DNA from: Gnetum montanum
Taxonomy: Eukaryota; Streptophyta; Gnetopsida; Gnetales; Gnetaceae
Direction: 5' to 3'
Assembly (NCBI GenBank): GCA_015680685.1
Contig: MNCI01024892.1
Location: 861,004-925,003 of the forward strand
Length of the DNA stretch: 64,000 bases
Made by a program: the position numbers and the translations under genes. A model generated the notes under the pieces. It did no database searches. It was given only the letters and a program-made list of their open reading frames with translations, and was not told where the DNA came from. This document shows positions 22,090 to 34,189 of this stretch, piece after piece. Positions within the stretch are counted from its first letter, which is position 1, and every line of letters begins with the position of its first letter.

Positions 22090-22470
22090 AGCCACATTGT
22101 ATTTGATTGGATCAAGGTAGGAGAAAAGCTGATCCTAGAAGTCCTCTCATCTATTTGAAAATTTTTGAGAATGAGCCATGCAAGGCTTTTTTTGACTCAA
22201 GTTTTGGAGTTAATTTGATTTCTCATGAAATGTACAACACCTGGGACCTACCTTCTCTCAAGAAGAGTAATATTCATTTAGAATTGATAGATCAGTCCAT
22301 CACTGTTCCTTTGGGACTAGTGGAGGAAATTGTGACCACTATTTATGGGTGGTCATATCTTGCTAATGGAACCTCCCAATCATTATGAGAAGGGCTTAGT
22401 TAAGCACTGTTGATGCATGAATGAGCATAAGAGATATTTCCCTAGAAATTTCTAAGGAAAATGCATTCGG
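22090..22470 (+). pseudogene. Aspartic protease region of element B
   Basis: The open stretch 22,107-22,388 includes Asp-Ser-Ser-Phe-Gly-Val-Asn-Leu-Ile-Ser in the active-site position, then LVEEIVTTIYG. The catalytic Asp remains but the following Gly is Ser, as in A and F. Confidence 0.7.
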
Positions 22471-22989
22471 AAAGATTGAGAAAAAAATAAGTTCCATGCA
22501 TATCATACAATGATATAGGGTGAAACTATGTGTAGAGACTTTGGTTCATGAAGAGAACATCCATTTCTGCATGCAGGTAGAGTGAAAATGAGGCAAATAT
22601 TCAAAGGTTCCTATACTTAGTAGCCAAAAAATAGGAGGGCACCTAGTGGTTGATAGCTGATCTTGGAAGTAGTACACTTTGCATGAACCTATGGAGAGCT
22701 TGACATGTGTCTATGTTGAAGGCATGGATAAATCAGAGCAAGTTCATCACGAACTCTTTGATGATGAAAATGATGATACTTGTTTTAGATAGTTGGAAAT
22801 CCCTAAAAATTTTAAACAAGAGCCCTTAGAGTTGAAAACTCTACCTACTGGCATGGATTATGCATTTTTTGAAATATGACAAGTTGGTAATCATCAATGC
22901 TAATCTTGCTCCTAAAAAAAATGGATGTTGTTGAGGGTGATCAACAAATGACCAACAACTTTTTCTTGGTCATATTCTAAACTCACAGA

Positions 22990-24400
22990 GATTAATCCTA
23001 GGATATGCTAGCATTGTATCTACATTGATTTGGCCATGAAGCCCAAGAGACAAATGTAGCAATGGTTGAACCCGAAATTGAAGTAGATCATCAAAGAGGA
23101 AATTGAATAACTTCTCAAGATAGGGTTTATCTATCCCATTGCAGATAGTAAGTGGGTTAGCCAACTCATGATTGTGCCAAAGAAAGATGACAAGTTGTGG
23201 GTCTGCATCTACTTCTAGTTGTTGAATATGGCAACATTCAAAGAACACTTTCCATTGTCATTTGTGGATCAAGTGTTGGACATTGTATCTGAGCACTACT
23301 ATTATAGCTTTCTAAATGGTTATAGTGGCTATAACAAAATCTAGATTGTGTCATAGGATTAGGCCAAAACAACATTCACAAGTCCCTAAGAAGCTTTTGC
23401 ATATAAAAAGATGCCTTTTGATCTATGCAATGCTCCTGTAACATTCCAATGCTTAGTCTTGAGAATTTTTCAGCAATAGTTTGGTAGAAGGGTGAAAGTC
23501 TTTATGGATGACTTCTCCACCTATGACACTACATTTGAGAAAGCCTTGGACCACCTTGAGAAAGTGCTTAAAAGATGTGTGGAGATGAATCTTTGGCTCA
23601 ATTGGCAAAAGAGCCATATGATGGTTCAAGAGAACATTGTACTAAGACATATAATTTCTTAGGCAGGGACTGAGGTGGACCCTAAAAAAATAAGGGTCAT
23701 CTAAGGAATAACTAGCCAACCAAAAATCATTAAATATTTTTAGTCATTCCTTGGACACATTGGCTACTACCGACATTTTATAGAGAATTTTTGTAAGATC
23801 GTAAAATTTTTGGTTGAACTCACACAAAAAGATGCTTCATTCATCTGGACCAAGGAATGAAAAAATGTATTCCAGAGCCTCAAGTAGAAGCTCATAGAGA
23901 CTCCAATTCTACAAGCACTTGACTAGTGTAGACTATTTCATATAATGATAGATGCATTAAATTATGCCTTAGGAGCCATGCTTACATAATTGGACAACAA
24001 GAAATGTCCATATTACATTCATTGCATAAGTTAAAGCATTATGGGTGCACAACTGAACTACACCACAATGGGGAAAGAACTAATGGCAGTGGTGTACACT
24101 CTAGAGAACTTTAGGCACTATGTGCTTAAATACAAAGTGTTTGTGCATACTGACCACAATGCCATTCACTTCTTTATGAATAAGCTAATAGTGAGCCCCC
24201 ATAGCATATGATGGTTGGTGATCTTATAGGATTTTGATCTTACAATGATAGATTGAAAGGGAACTAAGAATGTGGTTGGTGATCACTTGTCTCCATTACG
24301 ATGGGATAATAAAGAGGAGGAGAGCTTGCTCTATAACCAATTTTCTAATGAAGTCCTCTTTATAAGTGTAATAAATGAACAAGTGCCAAATGAACCAAAA
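22990..24400 (+). pseudogene. Reverse transcriptase and RNase H of element B (single frame with stops)
   Basis: Motifs are in frame from the fingers (NPKLK near 23,070) through VPKK (23,180), FLNGYSGYNK (23,310), KKMPFDLCNAP (23,410), the catalytic FMDD (near 23,501) and GYYRHFI (23,764) to RNase H (MIDALNYALGAML at 23,949; GKELMAVVYTLENF near 24,075; VHTDHNA near 24,143). A TAG at 23,342-23,344 falls at the same codon as stops in A and D. RT Gly to Asp in PFDLCN is a further change. Confidence 0.88.
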
Positions 24401-24479
24401 TGATATGATGACATCCTCACTCATCTTCTTACTCAAAAGATGCCATAAGAACTAGACTACAAGAAAAAACAATAGTTTC

Positions 24480-25749
24480 TGCATTAGGCCAAATGTTTCA
24501 TGGAAATCAATGAACATCTTTACAAGGTGTGTGCTGATGGCCTAGTTCGTTGGTGTGTACCTGATGCTGATCAACTATGTGTTCTTGAAAATGCTCATGA
24601 GGGTCCTTGTAAGGGTTGCTATGTTAGGAGATGCATAGTCATTAAGATCCTAATAGTAGAGTATTATTGGCCAATCATCTTCATGGATGCCCACCAATTT
24701 GTCCATTCTTGTAAACACTATCAATGAGATGGTGGGATGACCACTTAAATGGAGGGACCTCAATAGTGGATTCAACCACTAGAATCCCTCAATATTTGGG
24801 AAATTGACTTCATGGGTCCCATCATGTCCATGTCAAATGGAAAGGCATACATAATTGTTGTCATTAATTATTGCACAAAATGGGTTGAAGCAGTAGCCAT
24901 CATTGACTGTACATCATCTACTGCTATGTGGTTTATACAAGAAAATGTTGTAAATAGGTTTGGGATGCCATGTTCATTGATTTATTACAATGGAATCCAT
25001 TTTATAGGCACTACCATTCATAATCTTATGTAATGCTTGGGAGTTGAACAAGAACAAACAACATCCTACCACCTCCAAGCTAATGGTTAAGTAGAAGTTA
25101 CTAATAGGAAGATCACAAAGATCCTGACAAGAACTATTAGCAAATATAGGAGAGACTAGATCACAAAACTAAATGATGACCTATGGGCATATTTCTCAAC
25201 ATGGAAACTTCCTATAGGCTACTCTCCATATGAGCAGGTGTATGAAAAATTACCAACTCTACCTATCCAATTTGAGCTTTGTACACTTTCAATAGCCTGT
25301 GACTTGGACCTTGACCTTAGCCTAGCACAAAATAAAGATTAAGCAACTTGAATGTGCTAGATGAAAATCTATTGGTATCCCTATCCTTGAATGAAATGCA
25401 TAAGGCACTTAACAAAAAGTGCCATGGTCTTAGAATACAAAAAGTAAAATTTCAACTTGAAGACAAGGTCCTTTACTAGAACCCCACCCATGTACCTTAA
25501 AAGACAAAGTTTCAAATGTTGTGGGAGGGAACTTATATTATCTATGAAACCTTTCTTTTTGGGGCCATGTTAATATACAAAACTGAGAGCCCAAACAAAA
25601 AGTAGCTAGTAAACATGCAATAAGTAAAACTTTTCCATGAACCTAAGTAAGTTAGTGCAACAAATGCCTCATTGGATGGATAATCACTTTCAATTTTTTG
25701 AATCTCTTCCTTACAACTTAGTCGTGGGGGAGATGGCCATCCATGCTAA
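24480..25749 (+). pseudogene. Integrase of element B
   Basis: The zinc-binding N-terminus (24,500-24,727) is nearly intact, but its last Cys is replaced (C-K-H-Y near 24,711). The core starts EIDFMGP near 24,800 and continues YIIVVINYCTKWVEA, with the second Asp position mutated (IYYN near 24,986 where A has IFDN). The Glu region VEVTNRKITKIL is near 25,092. The stop TAA at 25,747 falls at the same end-of-pol position as in A, D and F. Catalysis is therefore lost by substitution as well as by stops. Confidence 0.88.
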
Positions 25750-27308
25750 CTATTATAGTGACTCCTGAGTTTTTCATCTTTTTGTTTTACAAATTTTTGT
25801 TCTACACTTTGTTATTTTTACAATTTTTTGTTGTACACCTTCTTTATCTTACACCTTTTTGTTTTTCCTTTGTTAATTTTTTGAATTTTTGTTTTACAAC
25901 ATCGTTAATATGCTTTATCTTTCTTGAAATTTTACAATTTCTTATATATTTTATTCTATTTTGGTGTGATTTTCTCATGATTTTTGCTAATAAAGTGCCT
26001 TATTGTCAATAGGACATAGTGATGCTGTAGTTGTTTGCTAATTGTGGTTTGTACTTAATGTTTTCAATTACTAATGTTTGGTTTCTATTTTTGAATTTTG
26101 ATGATTGATAACTAAGACAAAGTTTCTTTTTCATGAAACAGGTGGTGAGTCCACATTATCCATCCATCCACAAACTCTATGGTTTTCCTTGTTTTGGAAA
26201 GATGAGGTTCCTTTTCATTAGTAAAACATTAAAAAACTTGTGACCTTGGTAGTTTCTAGACTTGGAAAGGATTCAAAGGTTTGAAAAGGGTGTGACCTTA
26301 AAGGGATTCAAAGCTCTCTATACCTTTTACCATCTTGAGTGCAAGTGTGTTTTTCATATATCTCTTAACATTTCATGTTGACTAATAATAGGAAGTTGAA
26401 TAAGTCTTTGCATGATGTGGTTTCCATCCAAAAATCTATAAAAATAAAAAAATAAAAATAAAATAAAATAAAAAAATAATGAAAATTCAAAGCACACCTC
26501 TTAGACATAATAAATGGGCTATAACCACTAGTTATGGGACTATAAAAACATGTTACCCATACCTAAAGGTCCCTTTTAACAAAGGCCCTTTCTCACTTCC
26601 TGCTTCTTTTTTCTTATCTAAAAGGAATTATGTTTGATCTATGGGAGCATTCTTGTATCTCAAGGGGGTGGATTGATCTTAGAGTGGTGATGTGAAGTCA
26701 CCAAACGTGATTGGTTTTGGTCTGGATTAAGGATGGACTCTATTAGGTCATTAAACCATGAATTCCATAAGGAACTTCATGTGACCAAGATCGGGAACTT
26801 CATTCCACTTTCTCTATCATCCATCAATGCTTCCATAACTCACCTCATTGCTAGTTGTCCATGATTTTATCCAATGTCTTAGTTTGATGTGTTGAAATTC
26901 TTAGATAGATTCTTCGGGTTTGGTCCTTCACTTTTCGTAACCATTAATCAACTATGAGGTCCAGAGACTCCTTAGTTGAGGTTATGCAAAGGAAAAAAGG
27001 GCATGTGCTGCTATGGGGAGGATCCACTTGCATATCTTGTGGTTTGGTTAGTTAATTTCATTACCCTTAGATGTTGCTACAATCAATTCTTTCATACGCT
27101 CCATCATGCATCCAATTGTGCACTCCTTAAGGCATTTTCTTCATAAAATCTCATTCTCCAATCATTTCTCAATTTTGTAAACTTCAAAACCATCTTATAA
27201 TATTTTCATCATGTTTATGGCTTTTTGGGCTTCCATTTGACCCTCATTTCATGTGAAAAATCCTTGTTTTTTTATTACATTTGACAAAGTCAACAGTGGT
27301 TAAAAATT

Positions 27309-27317
27309 CTATAAATA
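27309..27317 (+). promoter_or_regulatory. TATA-like box upstream of ORF3, element B
   Basis: CTATAAATA lies 138 bp before a canonical splice donor, in the same arrangement as A (9,844). Confidence 0.42.
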
Positions 27318-27446
27318 CACCCAACACTTAGGAATTTTTGTCATTTTCTTCAAAATGAGAGGGGAGTTTTTGCAATTTCTTAGAGCCTATAACTTTCACA
27401 CCATTTGTCCAAATCACTTTGGTTTTCAATCCTGTAGCTACTGGAG

Positions 27447-27762
27447 GTAAGTTCTTAGTTGTGGGGCCCACAAACCTTAAGGTTTTTGATGAAAATTTTT
27501 AAAAATTGTTTTAACTCCCCAAAAGGATTAATGAATAGAATAATATTAAACCATCAATTTTTGAGAGTTTGACCCTTCTAACAAACTTCGATAAACCTAA
27601 AATTACTTATTAATATTAAAATAAGAATAAAATAATAATTGAAATGATCCAATTAGCCATGATCACAACTTAGCTAGGTGTAACTTTCTCAAAGAGATAA
27701 GGTATGCCAATTATTTTAAGTTACACATTAAATGCTAATCCTTAGTTATGTTGTGATTATAG
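27447..27762 (+). promoter_or_regulatory. Putative 5'-UTR intron of ORF3, element B
   Basis: It starts with the canonical donor GGAG|GTAAGTTCTT (GT at 27,447) and ends with CTAAT (27,735-27,739) and TTGTGATTATAG, whose AG abuts the ORF3 ATG at 27,763. The length is 316 nt. B has the strongest donor of the three elements. Confidence 0.45.
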
Positions 27763-29038
27763 ATGGCACCAAAACCGAAATGACCATAGGAAGGAGGACC
27801 ATCCCAATAAAATGACAAATGACCTAGAGTTGGAAGGGAGAAGTAGGAACAAACCTAGGAGCAAGTAGCAAAAACTCATGCAATGGGACGTCTTCGAGAG
27901 GAGTCCAAAGTGGAATTTTTTCAACATATTCCTAAATAAGAGGTTTCAATTGAACAATCTCATCAAGGAGAGGCACCAGGGCCTACACCAAGATTTGAGG
28001 TTACATTTAACCAAGCTTGTCTTGATATGATCAAGCCTTGTGGTATCCAATTCTTAGTTCTCCAAGAACTTAACTTTAGATCATTCTTAGAACATGCTCC
28101 ACCAAAATTCAAGATGTAGTTGCAAAACTCTCCCATGTGACCAATCATCACTTCTAGTGGGGAGTGACACATGGGAGAGACATATCTCTTATAGAATAGC
28201 AAAAAGGTAGGAGCCATTGTAAGAATCAAGAACATTCAGGAGTTCTACTCGATGGAAGTTATCATGTAGGCTCTTGGTTTGCCTAATTTTGGGATCCATT
28301 TGGCAAAGATCTCCATGAAAGTGAACCTAGAGGTAAAAAAGGAGTGGATGTAGTAGTGTTATGGGGTTGACCGCAAGGAGTTTGGTGTGCTCACACCAAT
28401 GGAGCTCATATACTTTAAGATAGCAGCTTATCACCTCAATCCAATGGTGAGGCCTAGAAAGGTCTACTTTCTGCAATTGTGCATGTGCCACTTTAAGAAA
28501 AAAATTCCCTATAAACCATCCATAGCTAATCTATCATTAGATAGAAAAGTTCTTCAAAAAAAAAAAAAAATGAACATGGAAGGGAAACCCTATTCTTTCT
28601 GTGTCTTATTTGAAAACTATGTAAAAGGGTAGGCATAGTTCACTATGCAAATGACATAATTAGGCATACTTCCATTGCCTCTTGGTATAAAAGAATAAAA
28701 GAAAAGAACCTTTCCATGTCCAAAGAAGAGGAGTAGTAATCACCACCTCCACCACCCACTTAAGAAATAATGTCGGAGGCCCATGTTGCCATTGAGCACT
28801 TGCACGAAATTTGAAAGTAGCTCTTGCATGAGTGGGAGTAGTAGGTAGGAGCAAGTGGTGGGGATCCATTTATGTACCATCATGCAATGAGTCACCTCAA
28901 TGAAGTGGCTCGAACAATTACTTAGATGGAGGAAGGTTAGCCAATATTCTTAGCCTAAAAAACACAACTACACATGAGGTCAAATCCTAGTGCCTAAGAC
29001 GTTATGATGTCTTTCTCACAATAATAGCAATTTCTAGA

Positions 29039-29897
29039 TGATGAGTGGCGAGGTATCCCCATGTACAACCATACAAATCACTAAGGTGTTTATGTGCTAT
29101 CTAGTTAAATTCCATGAACCTATAGTTCTCTAGTGCACTGGTTCCTCTAGAAAGTGAAATGGGCATTGAGAGCATTCGTTATCTTCCCAACTATACTTGT
29201 GAAGTTCAACGGTATCGTTTAAGTGTAATTGAGGTATATGATTTTTCTCATTTTATGTTTTATAAGTTTAATCACCTACAACAAGAATTAATAGGTAGAA
29301 TAATTTAAGATCTAATTCATTTACTACCTAGCTAGCCTAACAGAAGTACCTGTCCCACTTTCCTGGACATATCTTGAACACATATAGCATTATTGGACTA
29401 CTAAATGTTAAGTGTTGCTGGGTTACTAAGCACTATATGTATGCTTAAAGTGGTCATGCTTGTGTTCATTAACAATTGAAATTTAATTGCTTAATTGAAA
29501 TGCATTAAAGTAAAGTGCATTAAAGGAAAAATTAATTTATTCTTAGTGCTACAAGGATTATAAAAAGAGTTCATTTTTATTCCCATCACACTGCTGCACT
29601 CAGCTACATTAGTGTTCGAACAAGGATTCGTTGATAGTTAGAATCTTGCTATGGGCACTCAAAAAATATTTTAACTCTAAAGAAAAAAAATTGCAAGATC
29701 TTCGCTACTCTAATTGAAAAACTATATTAAAACTAACTAGAAATCATGAGCTTGAGCACTATATTTATAGGCTGGTGTATATATCCCACAACATTGGATA
29801 TCTAACATCACATCCTACCTCTGACATTGGATACTCGATGTCAAGGCTCTGACATTAGATACCAAAGATTGGAGCACACACAAAACATGATTCATCA
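29039..29897 (-). repeat. 3' LTR of element F
   Basis: This is an 859-bp LTR. On the minus strand its TATA box is CTATAAATAT (29,770-29,761). The purine tract AGTTGTGGAGGTA lies just outside (29,898-29,910). Upstream of the TATA there is a 16-bp direct repeat CTCTGACATTGGATAC / CTCTGACATTAGATAC (29,819-29,834 and 29,847-29,862). Confidence 0.9.
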
Positions 29898-31879
29898 TAC
29901 CTCCACAACTAAATAAAAACTCATCCTCAAGTGTAGAAGAGAAGGAAAAAGTTCCTTGCAAAATATTGGGAAGGTATGGGATTATTGACTGACACACAAA
30001 CAAACTTAGATGGACAAACAGACTCTATGTGCCCAAGTGTATGGAGTTACACTTTTTACAAAATTGGGTGTTCATGACAAGAGAAGTGAACACCCTAGAT
30101 AAAACTGACATTCAACACCTCTTGGTAGCTAAAGAGCAAGAGAGAAGATCCAACGATCATGAATGATTTGCATCATGTGGTACTACTACATCATCTTTGG
30201 TGAAGATAATCTCGCTTCCAGTCCATGCTTCCCACTATAATTACAATAGAATTGTGAACTAGTATGTAATGTGTAACACATAGTTGTTAAATTCCTTCTC
30301 TTGTCGATGGTTACACTTAGCTAGGTTGTGATTATGGTAGATTGATTCTTTTAGGAGTGTTAGTGGTAAGGCTTGACAAATAGGCTAAAATAGATAAGTA
30401 GTCCATTAAATTTGAAAAATTTCAACATAAGAAATATTTGAAGAGGGTGTAAGAATTCACAATAATAAAAAGGAAAGTTTACTAAAAAATGTTGTAAATA
30501 TTTGCAAAATTGGATGTCATTGATGAGGTAAACAAAAGGATTTGATTGTAAAAGTGTTTAAGAGTAAAGAACTTAACTAACCCAGCTCAAAGATATGCAA
30601 GTGGGTCCTCCCCAAAGTAGGCACAGACCTTTTATGCCCTTACATAACTTAAAAACAGAGAGTTCATGGACTCCATGGATGATTAATGGTTATGGAAGGT
30701 TAAGTACAAAAACCTAGAAGAAATTACCTAAGAATTCTAACACATCAAACTAGGACATTGAACAAGAAGATGAAACTAGTAGTTAGGTGAGACATGAAAA
30801 GCATAGATGGATGAGAGAGAGTGGAATGGAGTTTTTGATTAAGGTCACATGAAGCCCCTTGTGGATTTTATGGTTAAATGACTTGATAGGGTCTATCATT
30901 AGTAACCAAAACCAACCACATTCAATGACTTTGCATCATCATTCTAAGACTAGTGCATCCCCCTGAGACATAAGAGTGCTCACATAGAACAACCATCATT
31001 CTTTATTAAAGAAGAAAAGAGAAGTAGGAAGTGAGGAAGGGCCTTGGTTAGAGGGGACCTTCAGGATCTCATAATTAGTGCTTGTAGCCCATTTATTTTG
31101 TCTAAGGGATGTGCTTTGAATTCCCATAATTTTTTTAAAAATGGGAACCACACCATGCAAAGATGTATGTGTTTATTTTTTCTAAGGGGTATGCTTTGAA
31201 TTCTTATCATTTTTTAAATAAGAATTACACCATGCAAAGACTTATTCAAGTTCCTTTTATTGGTTGACATAGAATGGTAAGAAATGCATGAAAACACACA
31301 TGCACCTAGGCAAACAAAAAGGCACAAAGAATACCAAATTCCCTTGAAGTCACACCCTGTTCAAACCTTTGAATCCTTTCCAATTCTGAAAACTACCAAA
31401 GTCAAAAATTTGTCAAAGTTTTGTTCATGAAAAAGGGACTGCACTTTTCATAACAAGGAAAACCATAGAGTTTGTGGATGGATGGAGGTTGTGAACTCAC
31501 TACTTGTTGCATGAAAAAGAAACCATGTCCTAATCATTTGTAATAAAATTCAAAGCTAGAAGCCAAACACCAACAATCAAATAACAAAATAGTATATACC
31601 ACCATCAAGCAATGCATTACCATTGTACCTGGCACTTATTAATAAAAAGTTAGAAAATCATACCAAAAATAAAATAAAAATAAAAGAAAATGTACAAGAA
31701 AGTGTAAAATTTTCAAGAAATACCAAATGTACTAATGATGGTGTAAAAAAATTAGAAAAGATTAATAACATGAAAATAAGAAGATGTAAAATAAAGAATG
31801 TGTAAAACAAAAAGTTGTAAAACAAAAAATGTGTAAAACAAAAAAAGTTGAAAAAAAAACTAAGAAGCCATTTATATGG
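29898..31879 (-). other. Spacer between pol and 3' LTR of element F (no ORF3)
   Basis: Homologous to 46,024-47,899 of D. Compared with A, the portion from about 9,750 to 14,050 (promoter-like region and all of ORF3) is replaced by roughly 700 bp of other sequence. An acceptor-like ATTGTAATTATAG is visible near 30,235-30,250 on the minus strand. The pyrimidine tract is near 31,015, and the hairpin motif is degraded near 31,055. No long reading frame. Confidence 0.7.
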
Positions 31880-33080
31880 TTAGCATGGGTGGCCATCTCC
31901 CCCATGACTAAGTTGAAAGGAGGGGATTTGAAATATGGAGCATGGTTGTGCATTTGATGAGGCATTTGTTGTATTTTCTTGCTTATGCTCATGAAAAGGT
32001 TTGACTTGTTGGATATTGACCAACTGTTTCATGTCTAAGCTCTTAGGTTTGTAGATCATCATGGCCCTAGAAGGAAAATTTTCATAAATGATGTAAGGTC
32101 CTTCTCACAATGTTTGGAACTTAGTTTGTTGAGGTACATGTGTGGGGTTCCAGTAGAGAACCTTATCTCTCAATTAAAATTTGACTTTTTTGATTTTAAG
32201 GTCATGGCACTTTTTGTTGTATGCCTTGTGCAACTCATTAGATGATAAGGCNNNNNNNNNNNNNNNNNNNNNNNNNNNNNNNNNNNNNNNNNNNNNNNNN
32301 NNNNNNNNNNNNNNNNNNNNNNNNNNNNNNNNNNNNNNNNNNNNNNNNNNNNNNNNNNNNNNNNNNNNNNNNNNNNNNNNNNNNNNNNNNNNNNNNNNNN
32401 NNNNNNNNNNNNNNNNNNNNNNNNNNNNNNNNNNNNNNNNNNTAGAACTCTTGTGATCTCCCTATTGGTAACCTTAGCTTGACCATTGGCTTGGGGGTGA
32501 TAGGGTGTTGTGAGTTTATGTTTAACCCATAGCTGTTGTGTGATTTTCCAAAAAGTAGTGCCTATAAAGTGAGTTCTATTATCAAAAATTAATGCAAATG
32601 ACACACCAAACCTAGTTATAACATTTTTTTATACAAAAAAATTAGCAGTAGAAGATGTATAGTCGATGATGGCTGCTACTTTTGCCCATTTTGTACAATA
32701 GTCAACAATGAATATGATGTATGCCTTTTCATTTGACATGGGTGTGATGGGACCAATGAAATCAATGCCCTAGATGTTAAAAGATTCTAGTGGTTGAATT
32801 TATTATTGAGGTCCCTCCATTCAAGCAGTTATTCCACCATCTTGTTGGCATTGTTCATAAGAGCAGACATAATGGTGAGAATCTCTAAAGATTGTTGACC
32901 AATAGTACCTTGCCATTAGGATTTTAATGGCCATGCATCTCCCAGCATAGTGTCCTCTACAAGGACCTTCATGAACATCTTGGAGAATGCATAGTTGACT
33001 AGCATTAGGGACACACCAATGAACCAGGTCATCGGTGCACACCTTGTAGAGGTATCCATTGATTTCCATGAAGTGTTTTA
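31880..33080 (-). pseudogene. Integrase of element F (contains a 191-base gap)
   Basis: The N-terminal part 33,069-32,821 is open, with a YEQCQQDGG zinc-end motif. The core FIGPITPMSNEKAYII lies near 32,740, and the second Asp (IFDN) near 32,590. The end-of-pol tail HGGDGHPC and stop TAA are at 31,882-31,880. The stretch 32,252-32,442 is N. Two consecutive stops occur at about 32,800-32,805, at a Gln codon that is also a stop in A, B and D. Confidence 0.82.
32252..32442. other. Assembly gap (191 N)
   Basis: A run of N within integrase of element F. From D, the missing sequence should be the integrase C-terminal half, corresponding to about 48,270-48,520. Confidence 0.95.
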
Positions 33081-33089
33081 CCTAGTGAA

Positions 33090-33720
33090 GAAACTACTAT
33101 TTATTTTGGTAGTCCAACCCTTATGGCATCTCTTGGGTGAAAAGATAGGTGAGAATTCCATCATAGCATGTAGGCTCGTTGGGAAATTATTTAGTTATAG
33201 CCCCAGCAAAGAGAAGTTCATTAGGAAACATATTAGATAGTGGATTTTTTCCTCTTTGTTATCCCATTGCAATCGAGATAAGTGATTAGCAACCACATTC
33301 TTAGTGCCCTTTTGATGTACCATTATAAGATTGAATTCCTGAAAGATCACTAGCCACCATATGACATAGGGGCTCTTGTTGGCTTATTCATCAGGAAGTG
33401 GATGGCATTGTGGTCTATGTGCACAAACACCTTGTATCCAAGCACATAATGCCTGAACTTCTATAGAGCAAACACCACTACCATCAATTCTTTTTCTGTA
33501 GTGGTAGTGGTGTTTGCTCTATTGATGCAGACCCACCACTTGCCTTCTTTCTTTGGCACAATTATGAGTGAACTAATCCACTCACTATTTGTAATTGGAT
33601 AAATGGACCCTACCTTGAGGAGTTGTTCAATTTCCTCTTTGATGACTTGCTTTAGTTTGGGGTTCAATTGCCTTTGTGGCTATCTCCTTGGCTTCATGGT
33701 TGGATCAGTGTAGATATGAT
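33090..33720 (-). pseudogene. RNase H and RT remnant of element F (RT core deleted)
   Basis: From 33,667 downwards, the RT fingers (NPKLKQVIKEE, SEWIS, VPKKEGKWW) are open as far as Cys-Ile-Asn. At about 33,520 they join the RNase H motif TTTTTEKELMVVVFAL directly. The RT palm with both catalytic motifs (FLDGYSGY and FMDD regions) is gone, about 0.9 kb less than in B. A 21-bp inverted repeat sits at the junction. Confidence 0.85.
33463..33522. repeat. 21-bp perfect inverted repeat at the RT deletion scar of element F
   Basis: The arms are 33,463-33,483 and 33,502-33,522, with an 18-base loop. The left arm is native RNase H sequence; the right arm is its reversed copy, sitting where the RT core should be. 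A snap-back event during repair or reverse transcription would leave this pattern. Confidence 0.85.
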
Positions 33721-34189
33721 GCTAGCATATCCTAGGATCAATCCCTGTGAGTTCAAGATATAACCAAGTAAAAGTTATTAATCACTTTTCAACTACATTC
33801 AACATCATTTTTTTCTACTTTGGAGCAAGATTTGCATTGATTATGATCACCTTCCCATTTTTTAAAAGCACATATTCAATTCGAGTATGTAGGATTTTTA
33901 GTTAAGGGGCTCTTGCTTGAAAATTTTAGGAAATTCCAGCTCTCCCCAATAAGTATCATCATTTGCATAATCAGAGAGTTAGTGATGAACTTGCTCTAGT
34001 TCATCCATGCCTATGACATATGTGCATGTTAGGCTCTCATTCAGTTCCATGTAATGTGTGCTGCTCTTAAAATCTGTAGTTAGCCATTGAGTGCCCTCCT
34101 ATTTTGTAAGTTGCTACGTACAAACACCTTTGAATTTTTGCTTCTAGTGTATACTACTTGTGTGTAGAGATAGATGCGTTTTTTATGGC

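Larger units (their letters stand above)
25750..27762 (+). other. Spacer between pol and ORF3 of element B
   Basis: Non-coding and T-rich at its start. It contains the hairpin motif (26,539-26,570, variant loop flank), an A-rich simple run with AAAAT units (about 26,440-26,480), a TATA-like box and intron-like signals before ORF3. It is homologous to 8,389-10,291 of A along its length. Confidence 0.75.

Noticed and set aside
25743-26012. 89-codon open frame rich in Phe and Leu after pol of element B
   Set aside because: It lies in the T-rich start of the spacer. The composition alone produces Phe/Leu codons, the stop-codon position of pol is before it, and the equivalent in A is not open.
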